Positions 36,606 through 46,173 of a DNA stretch of 64,000 nt are shown piece after piece (the stretch's first letter is position 1; every line of letters starts with the position of its first letter). This DNA is from SXIZ01 sp040079795 (lineage in GTDB: Bacteria; Pseudomonadota; Gammaproteobacteria; Methylococcales; Methylomonadaceae). The position numbers and the translations under genes are program-made. Below the pieces are notes generated by a model. That model was not told the origin of the DNA and did not search any database. It saw only the letters and a list, made by a program, of their open reading frames with translations. The stretch spans positions 110,253 to 174,252 of the forward strand of contig JBEBJQ010000001.1 of the NCBI GenBank assembly GCA_040079795.1, given 5' to 3'.

Positions 36606-38801
36606 ATGTTCAGCAACCAGAATACTTCTATTTTAAGCTACCTAAAGGATGATCTTCCTGCAGGTATCGCGGTCTTTTTAATATCCATCCCATTATCTTT
36701 AGGGATAGCACTGGCTTCTGGCGCGCCCTTGTTTTCCGGACTGATTACCGGCATCATTGGCGGCTTAGTGGTTGCGCCCTTAGGCAACTCTGCCTTAGGA
36801 ATCAGCGGTGCCGCAGCCGGTTTGGCAGTCATCGCTTTTACTGATATTCAACAACTGGGCTTTACTGCTTTTTTACTGGCGGTGGTAATTGCCGGTTTTC
36901 TTCAAATCGGCTTAGGCTTGGCAAAAGCCGGGGTTATTGCCTACTACTTTCCGTCCTCTGTGATTAACGGCATGTTATCAGGTATCGGGTTGATTATTTT
37001 TCTCAAACAAATTCCCCATGCACTCGGGTATGACCGTGACTATGAAGGGGATCTCGCCTTTGTACAAGCTGATCAGTATTCTTCGTTTTCAGAATTGGCG
37101 CACATGCTGACTTTTATTACCCCTGGGGCAATGCTTATTTCATCCCTATCCCTGCTCATTTTGATACTCTGGGAGCAACCGCTTATAAAAAAAATCCCCT
37201 TTTTACAGCTATTCCAAGGGATTTTAATCGCGATAATGGCAGGTATAGGCATCAATCATCTGCTGCAAACAGCATATCCGGAATTCGCATTACACAATGA
37301 GCACCTGGTCAATTTGCCAGTATTCCAGAATAACGTAGATATCCTTAAAGCCTTAACCTTCCCTGACTTCTCGCAACTAAACAATCCAAATATATACATG
37401 ACAGCGTTAACCCTTGCGTTAGTCGCCAGTCTGGAAACCCTTTTATCCATTGAAGCCGTTGATAAACTCGACCCATATAAACGCGTAACATCTGCCAACC
37501 ATGAGTTAATGGCACAAGGGGTTGGTAATATTTGTGCAGGGCTGCTCGGTGGGCTGCCATTGACGCAAGTCATTATCAGGAGCGCTGTTAACATTCGTTC
37601 CGGTGCAAAAACCAAAGCGGCCAGTTTTATTCATGGCCTGTTATTTCTGTCAGCGGTAGTGTTGATACCCAACTGGCTCAATAAAGTCCCCTTAGCCAGT
37701 TTAGCCAGCGTACTAATGGTTGCAGGGTATAAACTGGCCAGACCCCGTGTGTTTATATCCATGTATCAATCCGGAATGAATAATTTCATCCCGTTTTGTG
37801 CGACGGTATTAGGGTTAATATTTACAGACATGTTAACGGGGATCATTATTGGCCTTGGAATTGCGCTATTTTCAATATTATTAGGTAATTATAAAAGTGC
37901 TTTTTATTATAAAGAAGCGCACCAGGGCAATAAAACCATCATTAAATTCTCCGAACACGTTTCCTTTTTAAATAAAGCGAATATTCTACGAATGCTTAAA
38001 CGTCTTCCTAAAGGTAGCGAAGTGGTTATAGATGCCAGCCGGGCTAAATATATTGATTACGATGTGTTTGAAATTATTCAAAATTTTAAACTGGAAGCCG
38101 CATTAAAAAAAATCAAACTGACCGTTGAAAATTTACGCGGTTACGGTGAGCTACCACCCCTTGAATATGCCCGTGCACAAACCTACGACAGTCAGCAAGC
38201 ATTAACGCCCGCTGATGTACTCGCGTTATTAAAGGAAGGCAACGCACGCTTTGTGAATAACTTGGAGGCTAACCGAAACTTTCTGGAACAAGTCAATGAC
38301 ACCCGACAGGGACAATTCCCCATTGCAATTATCTTAAGCTGTATGGATTCCCGTACCTCGGTAGAATTAATTTTTGATCAAGGCTTAGGCGATGTTTTCA
38401 GCACCCGTGTCGCAGGTAATGTTATTAATGACGATATTTTAGGTAGCATGGAATATGCCTGTAAAATTGCCGGGTCTAAATTAATTGTTGTCTTGGGGCA
38501 TTCACATTGCGGCGCGATTAAAGGCGCTTGTGCTAAAGTAGAACTGGATCATCTAACTGGCTTACTGGCTAAAATTAAACCGGCAGTAGAGGCTATCAGC
38601 TCGGAAGAAACTACGCTTATCACTGATGAAAGCCCCCGGCTAGTACAAAAAGTTGCCGATCGCAATGTCCAGCTGACGGTTAAACAGATTGGGCAGCAAA
38701 GCAAATTATTAGCAACCATGGCAGCCAGTGGCGAAATTGCAATCGTAGGCGGTATGTACGATGTTGAAACGGGCAAGGTGCGTTTTTTCAACGATACTTA
38801 A
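36606..38801 (+). CDS. SulP transporter fused to beta-carbonic anhydrase
   Basis: A 731-residue two-part protein. Residues 1 to about 520 are a SulP transporter with STAS-like end (DDLPAGIAVFLISIPLSLGI, ASGAPLFSGLITGIIGG, ISGAAAGLAVIA; later VVIDASRAKYIDYDVFEII). Residues about 535-731 are a beta-carbonic anhydrase with zinc ligands Cys579, His632 and Cys635 and the Asp581-Arg583 dyad (SCMDSRTS, GHSHCGAIKGAC). It is a full paralog of the separate SulP and carbonic anhydrase genes at 24164-26490. The fusion links a likely bicarbonate importer with CO2 interconversion at the membrane. It is 60 bases after the third NuoM-like gene. Confidence 0.92.
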   Translation: MFSNQNTSILSYLKDDLPAGIAVFLISIPLSLGIALASGAPLFSGLITGIIGGLVVAPLGNSALGISGAAAGLAVIAFTDIQQLGFTAFLLAVVIAGFLQIGLGLAKAGVIAYYFPSSVINGMLSGIGLIIFLKQIPHALGYDRDYEGDLAFVQADQYSSFSELAHMLTFITPGAMLISSLSLLILILWEQPLIKKIPFLQLFQGILIAIMAGIGINHLLQTAYPEFALHNEHLVNLPVFQNNVDILKALTFPDFSQLNNPNIYMTALTLALVASLETLLSIEAVDKLDPYKRVTSANHELMAQGVGNICAGLLGGLPLTQVIIRSAVNIRSGAKTKAASFIHGLLFLSAVVLIPNWLNKVPLASLASVLMVAGYKLARPRVFISMYQSGMNNFIPFCATVLGLIFTDMLTGIIIGLGIALFSILLGNYKSAFYYKEAHQGNKTIIKFSEHVSFLNKANILRMLKRLPKGSEVVIDASRAKYIDYDVFEIIQNFKLEAALKKIKLTVENLRGYGELPPLEYARAQTYDSQQALTPADVLALLKEGNARFVNNLEANRNFLEQVNDTRQGQFPIAIILSCMDSRTSVELIFDQGLGDVFSTRVAGNVINDDILGSMEYACKIAGSKLIVVLGHSHCGAIKGACAKVELDHLTGLLAKIKPAVEAISSEETTLITDESPRLVQKVADRNVQLTVKQIGQQSKLLATMAASGEIAIVGGMYDVETGKVRFFNDT

Positions 38802-38853
38802 ATCTGACGAAAACAAGCAGGGGCTGACCGATAGCCAACCGGAGATACTTACC

Positions 38854-41535
38854 ATGAGCACTGAAGAACAGCTTCGACTGCTTGAGAATACCGGCGATGC
38901 CTCACCCTGGTGGCGATGGGGGCCGTATGTAAGCGAACGCTCCTGGGGAACGGTACGGGAGGATTACAGTCATGACGGTGATGCCTGGCGCTATTTACCG
39001 CATGATTTGGCGCGCAGTAAAGCCTATCGTTGGGGGGAAGACGGGCTCGCGGGGATTTGTGACCGTTATCAGTTACTGGTGTTTGGTTTGGGGCTCTGGA
39101 ATGGACGTGATCCGATTCTGAAAGAGCGTGCATTTGGCTTGGATGCCTGGGAAGGCAATCACGGCGAAGATGTCAAAGAATATTATTTTTATCTGGATAA
39201 TACCCCGACGCATAGCTATATGCGCTATTTGTATAAGTATCCACAAGGTGAGTTTCCTTACCAGGATTTAATTTCCGAAAATCAACGCCGTGCGGGTAAA
39301 GGCTCCGAATATGAGCTGTTAGACACGGGCATTTTTAAGGACGGGCGTTATTTTGATGTAGAAGTGGAATATGCCAAAGCCTCCCCCGATGATCTATGTA
39401 TCCGTATCACTGCGTTTAACCGGGGGCCTGGAGCAGCGCCCCTGCATATTTTGCCGCAACTTTGGTTTCGCAACACCTGGGCGTGGAGTGAGCCGCGCGG
39501 CACTGAACCGAGCATTAAATTAGTCAGTAACGGTAAATCCTCTAAGACGACTTGTTTATTAGCCGACAGTTCCCAATGTACGCCACTCACAGGTCTGCCC
39601 TTTGAGTATCACTTACCCAACTTTTATCTTTATGCTGAGGGCGACTGCACACCCTTATTTACCAATAACGAGACCAATCAGCAACGCGTTTATGGCACCG
39701 CAGCAACGAAGGCTCCGCACTATGGCAAAGATGCTTTTCACCGCTACCTAATACAAGGGGAGGCTTGCCTCAATCCTGCCAAATCTGGTACTAAAGCCGG
39801 CCTTCATTACTCGCTAAATATTCCGGCTGGCGAATCAAAGCAAATCACTTTACGTTTAACTTCCCAAGCAGTGGAAGCACCTTTTGCTGACATCACTAGC
39901 ATTTTTAGTCAACGTAAAGCCGAAGCCGATGCCTTTTACGCCAGTATTCATCCACCCAATGCCAGCACAGAGCTTTGCAATGTCCAGCGACAGGCGTTTG
40001 CTAACTTACTGTGGAGTAAGCAAATTTATCTCTTCGATGTGCAGAAGTGGCTAAAAGGCGATTTCCCCAATGCGCCACCACCCGCGTCTCGAATCGGCAT
40101 TCGTAACCGCCACTGGCGGCATCTGAATTCGATGCGCATCTTGATTATGCCGGATAAGTGGGAATATCCCTGGTTTGCCGCCTGGGATTTAGCATTCGCC
40201 TGCATTCCAATGTCATTAATTGATCCCGCCTTTGCTAAGGAACAATTGCGCTTAATGTTGTTCGAACAATTCCAGCATCCGAACGGTCAAATCCCTGCGT
40301 ATGAATGGGATTTCTCAGATTTGAATCCGCCGGTGCATGCCTGGGCGGTTTGGCGTGTTTACAATATGGAAAAGCGCCGCCATCATAAAACCGACCGGGC
40401 ATTTTTAGAGCGTTGTTTTCATAAGCTATTAATTAACTTTGCCTGGTGGATCAACAAAGTAGACAACCAAGGCAATAATGTTTTTGAAGGGGGATTTTTA
40501 GGGCTGGATAATATTGCGGTAGTTGATCGTAGCAAACCTTTACCTGCCGGTGAAGTATTGGAACAATCCGATGCGACCGGCTGGATGGCAATGTTCTGTT
40601 TGAATATGATGCGCATTGCTTTGGAATTGGCCGACGAAAATAAAACCTACGAGGGCTTGGCAACCAAGTTTCTGGAGCACTATGTTTATATTGGCGCAGC
40701 GATGAAAAACATGGGCGGGCGCGATTACCAACTCTGGGACGAGGCGGATGGTTTTTTTTATGATGTGTTACGCCATGCTGACGACCGGTTCGATAAGTTC
40801 CGGGTCAGATCATTGGTAGGCTTAATTCCGTTATTTGCAGTAGAACGCCTGGAAGCGGAGTGGATTCAACCCTTCCCCTATTTTAGGGAAAATCTACAGT
40901 GGTTTTTAAAAAACCGCAGTGATTTTGCCCAATTTAGCCATCATACGACCTGCCAAAACGGCCAAACCACCTACGTTTTGAGCATCCCTAACCAAACACA
41001 AATCAAACGTATACTGGCTAAGGTTTTCGACCAAAACGAATTCCTTGCGCAATATGGTATCCGCAGCCTCTCTAAAGTCCATGCGCACCAGCCGTTTCAA
41101 TATGGTACCGACGAAGTACGCTATGAACCCGCCGAAGCGGAATGTAAACTCAAAGGCGGCAATTCCAACTGGCGCGGCCCTATTTGGTTTCCGACCGGTT
41201 TTTTAATGGTTGAAGCCTTACGCAAGCTGGATAAGGCGCTGGGCGACAGTTTTCAAATAGCCGTAAACTTGGATGAAAATTCCACGCCAGTCATGCTAAG
41301 TTTAGGCGCTTTAGCCGACGAACTGGCGCAACGCATGATCCGCTTGTTTTTGCCCGATGCCAACCAACGCCGACCTATTTATGGGGATGAAGCGCATTTT
41401 AAAAATGATCCCCACTGGCGGGAACATGTACTATTCCATGAATATTTTCATGCTGAAACTGGACAAGGGTTAGGCGCTTCCCATCAAACCTGGACTACGT
41501 TAGTGGCAATATTAATAGACGAATGGCGTCACTAG
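38854..41535 (+). CDS. GH63-like (MGH1-type) glycoside hydrolase
   Basis: An 893-residue cytosolic protein of the glucosidase-I / mannosylglycerate-hydrolase-like family. The N-terminal part (about 1-380) is a beta-sandwich starting WWRWGPYVSERSWGTVREDY. The C-terminal (alpha/alpha)6 barrel has WFAAWDLAFACIPMSLIDP, HPNGQIPAYEWDFSDLNPP with the candidate acid, and NWRGPIWFPTGFLMVEAL. The frame is open 31 codons further upstream, but ATG 38854 follows a GGAGA site and fits the family start. It lies 52 bases after the SulP-CA fusion. Likely substrates are glucosylated or mannosylated solutes or glycogen-type glycans. A link to carbon import is not evident. Confidence 0.82.
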   Translation: MSTEEQLRLLENTGDASPWWRWGPYVSERSWGTVREDYSHDGDAWRYLPHDLARSKAYRWGEDGLAGICDRYQLLVFGLGLWNGRDPILKERAFGLDAWEGNHGEDVKEYYFYLDNTPTHSYMRYLYKYPQGEFPYQDLISENQRRAGKGSEYELLDTGIFKDGRYFDVEVEYAKASPDDLCIRITAFNRGPGAAPLHILPQLWFRNTWAWSEPRGTEPSIKLVSNGKSSKTTCLLADSSQCTPLTGLPFEYHLPNFYLYAEGDCTPLFTNNETNQQRVYGTAATKAPHYGKDAFHRYLIQGEACLNPAKSGTKAGLHYSLNIPAGESKQITLRLTSQAVEAPFADITSIFSQRKAEADAFYASIHPPNASTELCNVQRQAFANLLWSKQIYLFDVQKWLKGDFPNAPPPASRIGIRNRHWRHLNSMRILIMPDKWEYPWFAAWDLAFACIPMSLIDPAFAKEQLRLMLFEQFQHPNGQIPAYEWDFSDLNPPVHAWAVWRVYNMEKRRHHKTDRAFLERCFHKLLINFAWWINKVDNQGNNVFEGGFLGLDNIAVVDRSKPLPAGEVLEQSDATGWMAMFCLNMMRIALELADENKTYEGLATKFLEHYVYIGAAMKNMGGRDYQLWDEADGFFYDVLRHADDRFDKFRVRSLVGLIPLFAVERLEAEWIQPFPYFRENLQWFLKNRSDFAQFSHHTTCQNGQTTYVLSIPNQTQIKRILAKVFDQNEFLAQYGIRSLSKVHAHQPFQYGTDEVRYEPAEAECKLKGGNSNWRGPIWFPTGFLMVEALRKLDKALGDSFQIAVNLDENSTPVMLSLGALADELAQRMIRLFLPDANQRRPIYGDEAHFKNDPHWREHVLFHEYFHAETGQGLGASHQTWTTLVAILIDEWRH

Positions 41536-41628
41536 ATCAATCAGGTTATAACTATCCGCTGATAGTCCTTAAATAGCTTGTTAATGCGTTAGTGCAGCGT
41601 ATAGTATTCGCCTATGACACTGATTTAA

Positions 41629-41717
41629 AAAATGTAGCGGTTAAAGTCCGTTTCATAAGCTAAAATACCCGCGTGCCGTATCGCCATAAGCTAACAACCT
41701 GCTATCCGCTACATTTT
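41629..41717 (+). promoter_or_regulatory. Long inverted repeat upstream of transketolase
   Basis: AAAATGTAGCGG at 41629-41640 is exactly complementary to CCGCTACATTTT at 41706-41717, a perfect 12-bp stem enclosing about 65 bases. Inside, CATAAGCTAA occurs twice as a direct repeat (about 41655 and 41687). The element ends 83 bases before the transketolase ATG. It could be a leader structure, a regulator-binding region or a small RNA; no known riboswitch class was recognised. Confidence 0.5.
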
Positions 41718-41800
41718 ATAAAGACTGCTTTGCGGGTGTTGCTGTTTATTGGATAATAGCTCAGATTTTATAACTAGAAACTAACCAGAGGAAAACCACT

Positions 41801-43696
41801 ATGTCTAAATTCCCGATTGATCTTGGCGCTTATCAACGCATCAAACTGGATGCGAGCGTTCCGACGTTAACAGCGGAACAAAAATCAGCGCTTAAAGCCA
41901 ATATCCAGCTGTGTCGTGATGCTATCGTGTTCTTCACCTCTACGGGTGCTGCACGTGGCGTGGGCGGACACACTGGTGGCCCATACGATACTGTACCAGA
42001 AGTGATGATCATGGATGCCTTATTCCGTGGCTCAGACAAATACGTACCAACTTTCTTTGATGAAGCTGGACACCGTGTTGCGACCCAATATTTGATGTCC
42101 GTGTTAAACGGCGACATGCCCGCTGAAAAGTTGACTGAATACCGCGCTGCGCACTCGCATCTGCCAGGCCATCCTGAATTAGGCTTTACCCCAGGCGTTA
42201 AATTCAGCTCAGGCCGTTTAGGTCACATGTGGCCATATGTTAACGGTGTGGCGATTGCCAATCCAACTAAAACATTGTTTTGCTTGGGTTCTGACGGTTC
42301 ACAACAAGAAGGTGATGATGCTGAAGCAGCCCGTTTAGCGGTTGCCCAAGGCTTAAACGTTAAATTGATTATCGATGACAACGATGTCACCATAGCCGGT
42401 CACCCCTCACAATATTTAAAAGGTTGCACAACTGCTAAAACCCTAGCCGGTCAAGGCGTAACCGTATTGGAAGGAGACGGCGAAGATTTGGACAGTTTAT
42501 ATGCCAACATCTGTAAAGCCATCAACACCCCAGGCCCAGTAGCCGTGATCAACCACCGTAAAATGTGCCCAGGCATCGTTGGTTTGGAAGGCTCTACCCA
42601 CGGCCATGACGTTGTTTCAGTCAAAGTGGCTTTGGAATATCTGGAGACTCGCGGCCACACTGCAGCGGTTGAGTTCTTAAAAGGCGTTGTTGCCCCTAAA
42701 ATGACTGATACCTTTTTGGGCGTGAGTGATAAATGGGACGCTAACCGTAACGTATTTGGCGATGCAGTGGTAGAAGTTATGAGCGGCATGAGCGAAGCAG
42801 ACCGTAAAGCCAAAGTCCGTGTTATTGACTCTGACTTGGAAGGCTCTTGTGGCCTGCACAAAATCCATGCAGCGTACCCAGAGTCGTTTATCTCTTCCGG
42901 CATCATGGAGCGCGGCAACTTCTCGGCGGCGGCAGGTTTCGGTATGGAAGCAGGCAAACAAGGTATTTTCGGTACTTTCAGCGCGTTCTTGGAAATGTTG
43001 ATGTCTGAAATCACCATGGCGCGTTTGAACAACTCTAATGTGCTAAGCCATTTCTCCCATTCCGGTATCGACGACATGGCGGACAACACTTGCCATTTCG
43101 GTTTGAACAACATGTTCGCTGATAACGGTTTGTCTGATGCCTATGCGACAGGCTTGTATTTCCCAGCCGACCCTAACCAAATGAAAGCCGTCGTGAAAAA
43201 GATTTTCTTTGATCCAGGCTTACGATTTGTATTCTCAACCCGCTCTAAAACCCCCATCATTTTAGATGACAAAGGTAATGAGTTCTTCGGCGGCGATTAC
43301 AAATTCGTCCCTGGTAAAGACGAAGTGATTCGTGAAGGTAAAGCCGGTTACATCATTGCTTTCGGTGAAACTTTATACCGTGCATTAGACGCCGTAGAAC
43401 GTCTGAAAAAAGAAGGTATTGATGTAGGCTTAATCAACAAACCGACATTGACTGCCATCGACGAAGATATGTTGCAAAAAGTCGGTAAATCACCGCTGGT
43501 GTTAGTGGTTGAGTCCTTCAACCGTAAAACCGGTCTGGGAAGCCGTTATGGTTCATGGTTGCTGGAACGCGGCTTAGCGCCGAAATTCGCACACATCGCC
43601 ACGCATAAAGAAGGCTGCGGCGGTTTGTGGGAACAATTCCCGCATCAAGGTATTGATCCAGCGGGTATTATGGCGAAAGTTAAATCAATGCTTTAA
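41801..43696 (+). CDS. tkt: Transketolase
   Basis: A 631-residue thiamine-diphosphate enzyme, near the usual transketolase length (about 660). GGHTGGPYDTVPEVMIMDAL and the HSHLPGHPELGFTPGV region form the active-site entrance. Residues 163-171 GSDGSQQEG through DDNDVTIAGH (192-201) are the diphosphate motif. The second domain (about 310-480) has SGIDDMADNTCHFG and the third the typical C-terminal fold. It moves two-carbon units between sugar phosphates. In a methylotroph it would regenerate ribulose 5-phosphate for formaldehyde fixation, with tal and fba at 59-62 kb. The ATG follows AGAGGAAAA. A strong terminator follows. The family's dihydroxyacetone synthase branch is a less likely alternative. 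Confidence 0.85.
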   Translation: MSKFPIDLGAYQRIKLDASVPTLTAEQKSALKANIQLCRDAIVFFTSTGAARGVGGHTGGPYDTVPEVMIMDALFRGSDKYVPTFFDEAGHRVATQYLMSVLNGDMPAEKLTEYRAAHSHLPGHPELGFTPGVKFSSGRLGHMWPYVNGVAIANPTKTLFCLGSDGSQQEGDDAEAARLAVAQGLNVKLIIDDNDVTIAGHPSQYLKGCTTAKTLAGQGVTVLEGDGEDLDSLYANICKAINTPGPVAVINHRKMCPGIVGLEGSTHGHDVVSVKVALEYLETRGHTAAVEFLKGVVAPKMTDTFLGVSDKWDANRNVFGDAVVEVMSGMSEADRKAKVRVIDSDLEGSCGLHKIHAAYPESFISSGIMERGNFSAAAGFGMEAGKQGIFGTFSAFLEMLMSEITMARLNNSNVLSHFSHSGIDDMADNTCHFGLNNMFADNGLSDAYATGLYFPADPNQMKAVVKKIFFDPGLRFVFSTRSKTPIILDDKGNEFFGGDYKFVPGKDEVIREGKAGYIIAFGETLYRALDAVERLKKEGIDVGLINKPTLTAIDEDMLQKVGKSPLVLVVESFNRKTGLGSRYGSWLLERGLAPKFAHIATHKEGCGGLWEQFPHQGIDPAGIMAKVKSML

Positions 43697-43720
43697 ATTT
43701 GACCTCAATGAGCTAGTAGA

Positions 43721-43744
43721 AAGGGCGCTTTAGCGCCCTTTTTT
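43721..43744 (+). terminator. Intrinsic terminator after transketolase
   Basis: AAGGGCGC / GCGCCCTT form an 8-bp stem with a TTTA loop, followed directly by TTTTTT (43739-43744), 25 bases after the transketolase stop. Confidence 0.92.
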
Positions 43745-43816
43745 ATGCAAGTTGTTTACAGCCAATCGCAAAAATGGTGTTACTTTGCGAACAGTCAAAG
43801 GAGGGTAATAAAGTTT

Positions 43817-45994
43817 ATGAATAATGAAATTGGATCGGAAACAATTTCTCTAGCTTCGGATATTCCGCAAACTGATCCAGCAAATGATGCATTTGGTTAT
43901 GCTCCATTTGCAAACAGGATTGCAAATGCCGTTTACAAAACCCCTAGTCCACAAGGATTAGTAATTGCTATTCATGGTGTATGGGGTTCGGGTAAGTCTT
44001 CGCTTTTGAATTTTGTCAGGTACTATCTGACTCAAATTCAAGATGAGAACCAACCTATCATCATTGAATTTAACCCTTGGTGGTTCAAAAATAGTGACGA
44101 CCTTGCTGTGCAGTTTTTACGACTCTTTCAAAAACCTTTAATAGGAAGAACGGAGAAATTACAAGAGATTGGCGATTTGCTTGCTAAATATAGTAGCTCT
44201 ATAGGGAAAGTAGCTGCTTATTATTCTGGTATTCCTTGGTTAGATAAATTCTTTAACTTTATTCTTTCATTTGGAGGGAAAAAAGCAATGGATGTGCCTG
44301 CTCTAAAAAAGGAACTTGCAATTAAACTAAAAGCAGCCAATAAGAGATTTGTATTTATTATTGATGATATTGATCGGTTAACTCCAACTGAAATTCGAGA
44401 ACTTTTCAAAGTAATAAAAGCATTGGCAGATTTTCCCAATGTAATTTACTTACTATCATTCGATAGAAAGGTTGTTGCTGATGCTTTAAATGCTTCGTTG
44501 AAGGTAGATGGAGATGCGTATCTTGAAAAAATCGTACAGATACCGTTTTCTCTGCCCACTGCTGATCGACTAAAATTGAGGCATAAACTTTTTCAAGAAT
44601 TGGATAAGATTTTGAATGTATATCCAGCCCAGCGGTTAGATCAAAATTACTGGAGAAATATATATTATGAGGGGCTCGATCATTATGTTCGGAAGCCAAG
44701 GGATATTGTACGATTAACAAATTCAATAAGCGTTCTTTATCCGGCTTTGTCGGGGGAAGTCAATCCAGTCGATTTTATTGCGCTTGAGTTTCTTAGAATA
44801 TTTGAACAAGAGGTTTACGAGTTAATTTCACTCAATAAAGATAAGTTTACTGGATCAAAAAATTCAGGGCATCAGGAAGATGCTAAATTAATAAAATTCC
44901 ATGATACATGGTTCAATAATGTTGCTAAAAATAAAAAAGTTTCAGTACAAGCTTTAATTATAAGATTGTTCCCACGTTTAGAAAGTGTTTGGGAAAATAG
45001 AACCTTTGATCAAAGTGTTTTATCAGACTGGCGTAAGCAAATGCGGGTATGCTCGCCTGAATATTTTGACGTTTACTTTCAATTTGGCGTTCCTTCTGAG
45101 GCTATTCGTCGCGCTGAATTACTGAGCTTAATTAATTTAGCTGCTTTTGATACATTGTCGGCAGGAGAAGTTCTTAAGCAAGCGTCCATAATCACGCGAT
45201 CAGATGGAACATCAAAAGCGCGCGAGTATTTAGAACGGTTGCGGGATGTGCATGATGATATTACACCTGAGAGCGCAAAGGGTTTGATCAGTATACTTTT
45301 TGATTTAGGGGATGAACTATTGACCCCTGGAGACAATCAGGGGGGCTTTTTATCCGTAGCTAATGAAATGAGGCTATTTTGGACTATTCAAGAGCTTTTA
45401 AATCGATTAACTAAAGATGATTGGATCGAGTTAATAAAAGATGTTATTACAAATAAACGAGCCATAGGTTTAATTGTTTATTTTTCAGGAATTATTGATC
45501 GCACTTACTCAAAACAAGAGAGCACAAGAACTGGACGGGACGAAAGGTTTGATGAGCAGTTTATTTTGACTATGCGCGAAATTGTGTTGCAAAGATTAAA
45601 TGTTATTGATGAAATGGAATTACTTAAAATTCCAAACTTTGTTTTTGTTATACATTATTGGGAACAATTATCATCCAATGAATTCGTTGCCGACAAATTA
45701 AAGCCGATTATTGATTCTGATTCTTATCTCCCAATTTTCTTAGAAAAATATCTCAATTTTGAAATGAATCAATCTGGCAATGATAGTGTAGCAACTCGTT
45801 ATCCCCGTTTAGACCCGAAGGCTTTTGAGACGTTAACTGATATTACAGTTTTAGAAAATCGTGTCCGTGAAATGTTGAATCGCACTGATCTTATTGGTGA
45901 TCAACGTGTTGCAGGGGAACAGTATTTAAGATCTATGAAGCTAATCCGGGAGGGTAAAGGCCCTGATGATTTTTTGAGTGATGAGGAATTATAA
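43817..45994 (+). CDS. KAP-family P-loop NTPase
   Basis: A 725-residue protein with Walker A GVWGSGKSS (residues 54-62), the KAP-type EFNPWWF strand (84-90), and Walker B FVFIIDDIDRL (178-188), followed by a sensor-like LSFDRK. The first 25 codons of the open frame start inside the terminator, so I take ATG 43817, preceded by AAAGGAGG. No membrane helices interrupt the NTPase domain strongly. The C-terminal 400 residues are helical and unassigned. The KAP family includes PifA, which excludes phage T7, so a defence role is plausible. The gene is visibly more AT-rich than its neighbours, a sign of transfer. Confidence 0.85.
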   Translation: MNNEIGSETISLASDIPQTDPANDAFGYAPFANRIANAVYKTPSPQGLVIAIHGVWGSGKSSLLNFVRYYLTQIQDENQPIIIEFNPWWFKNSDDLAVQFLRLFQKPLIGRTEKLQEIGDLLAKYSSSIGKVAAYYSGIPWLDKFFNFILSFGGKKAMDVPALKKELAIKLKAANKRFVFIIDDIDRLTPTEIRELFKVIKALADFPNVIYLLSFDRKVVADALNASLKVDGDAYLEKIVQIPFSLPTADRLKLRHKLFQELDKILNVYPAQRLDQNYWRNIYYEGLDHYVRKPRDIVRLTNSISVLYPALSGEVNPVDFIALEFLRIFEQEVYELISLNKDKFTGSKNSGHQEDAKLIKFHDTWFNNVAKNKKVSVQALIIRLFPRLESVWENRTFDQSVLSDWRKQMRVCSPEYFDVYFQFGVPSEAIRRAELLSLINLAAFDTLSAGEVLKQASIITRSDGTSKAREYLERLRDVHDDITPESAKGLISILFDLGDELLTPGDNQGGFLSVANEMRLFWTIQELLNRLTKDDWIELIKDVITNKRAIGLIVYFSGIIDRTYSKQESTRTGRDERFDEQFILTMREIVLQRLNVIDEMELLKIPNFVFVIHYWEQLSSNEFVADKLKPIIDSDSYLPIFLEKYLNFEMNQSGNDSVATRYPRLDPKAFETLTDITVLENRVREMLNRTDLIGDQRVAGEQYLRSMKLIREGKGPDDFLSDEEL

Positions 45995-46173
45995 TTCATG
46001 CACAAGCTTATCTTTCCTTGCTAAAAAATACCTTGAGGCTCATCTAAAGTCTCAATAGCGGATTAATTTAACGGAGTTGCATTAAGCAATTAGAATTGGG
46101 AATGTTTTTTTACTCTATTAACTAAGAGCAGCTAGAATATTGGCTTAATTCTGTAACCAAATAAGGTTTAAAA

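Noticed and set aside
43745..43816. Upstream ATG for the KAP NTPase at 43745
   Set aside because: It starts within the T-run of the transketolase terminator and has no ribosome site. ATG 43817 follows AAAGGAGG.
45995..46173. Weak TTGAG/CTCAA hairpin after the KAP gene as terminator
   Set aside because: The stem is short and has no T-run.
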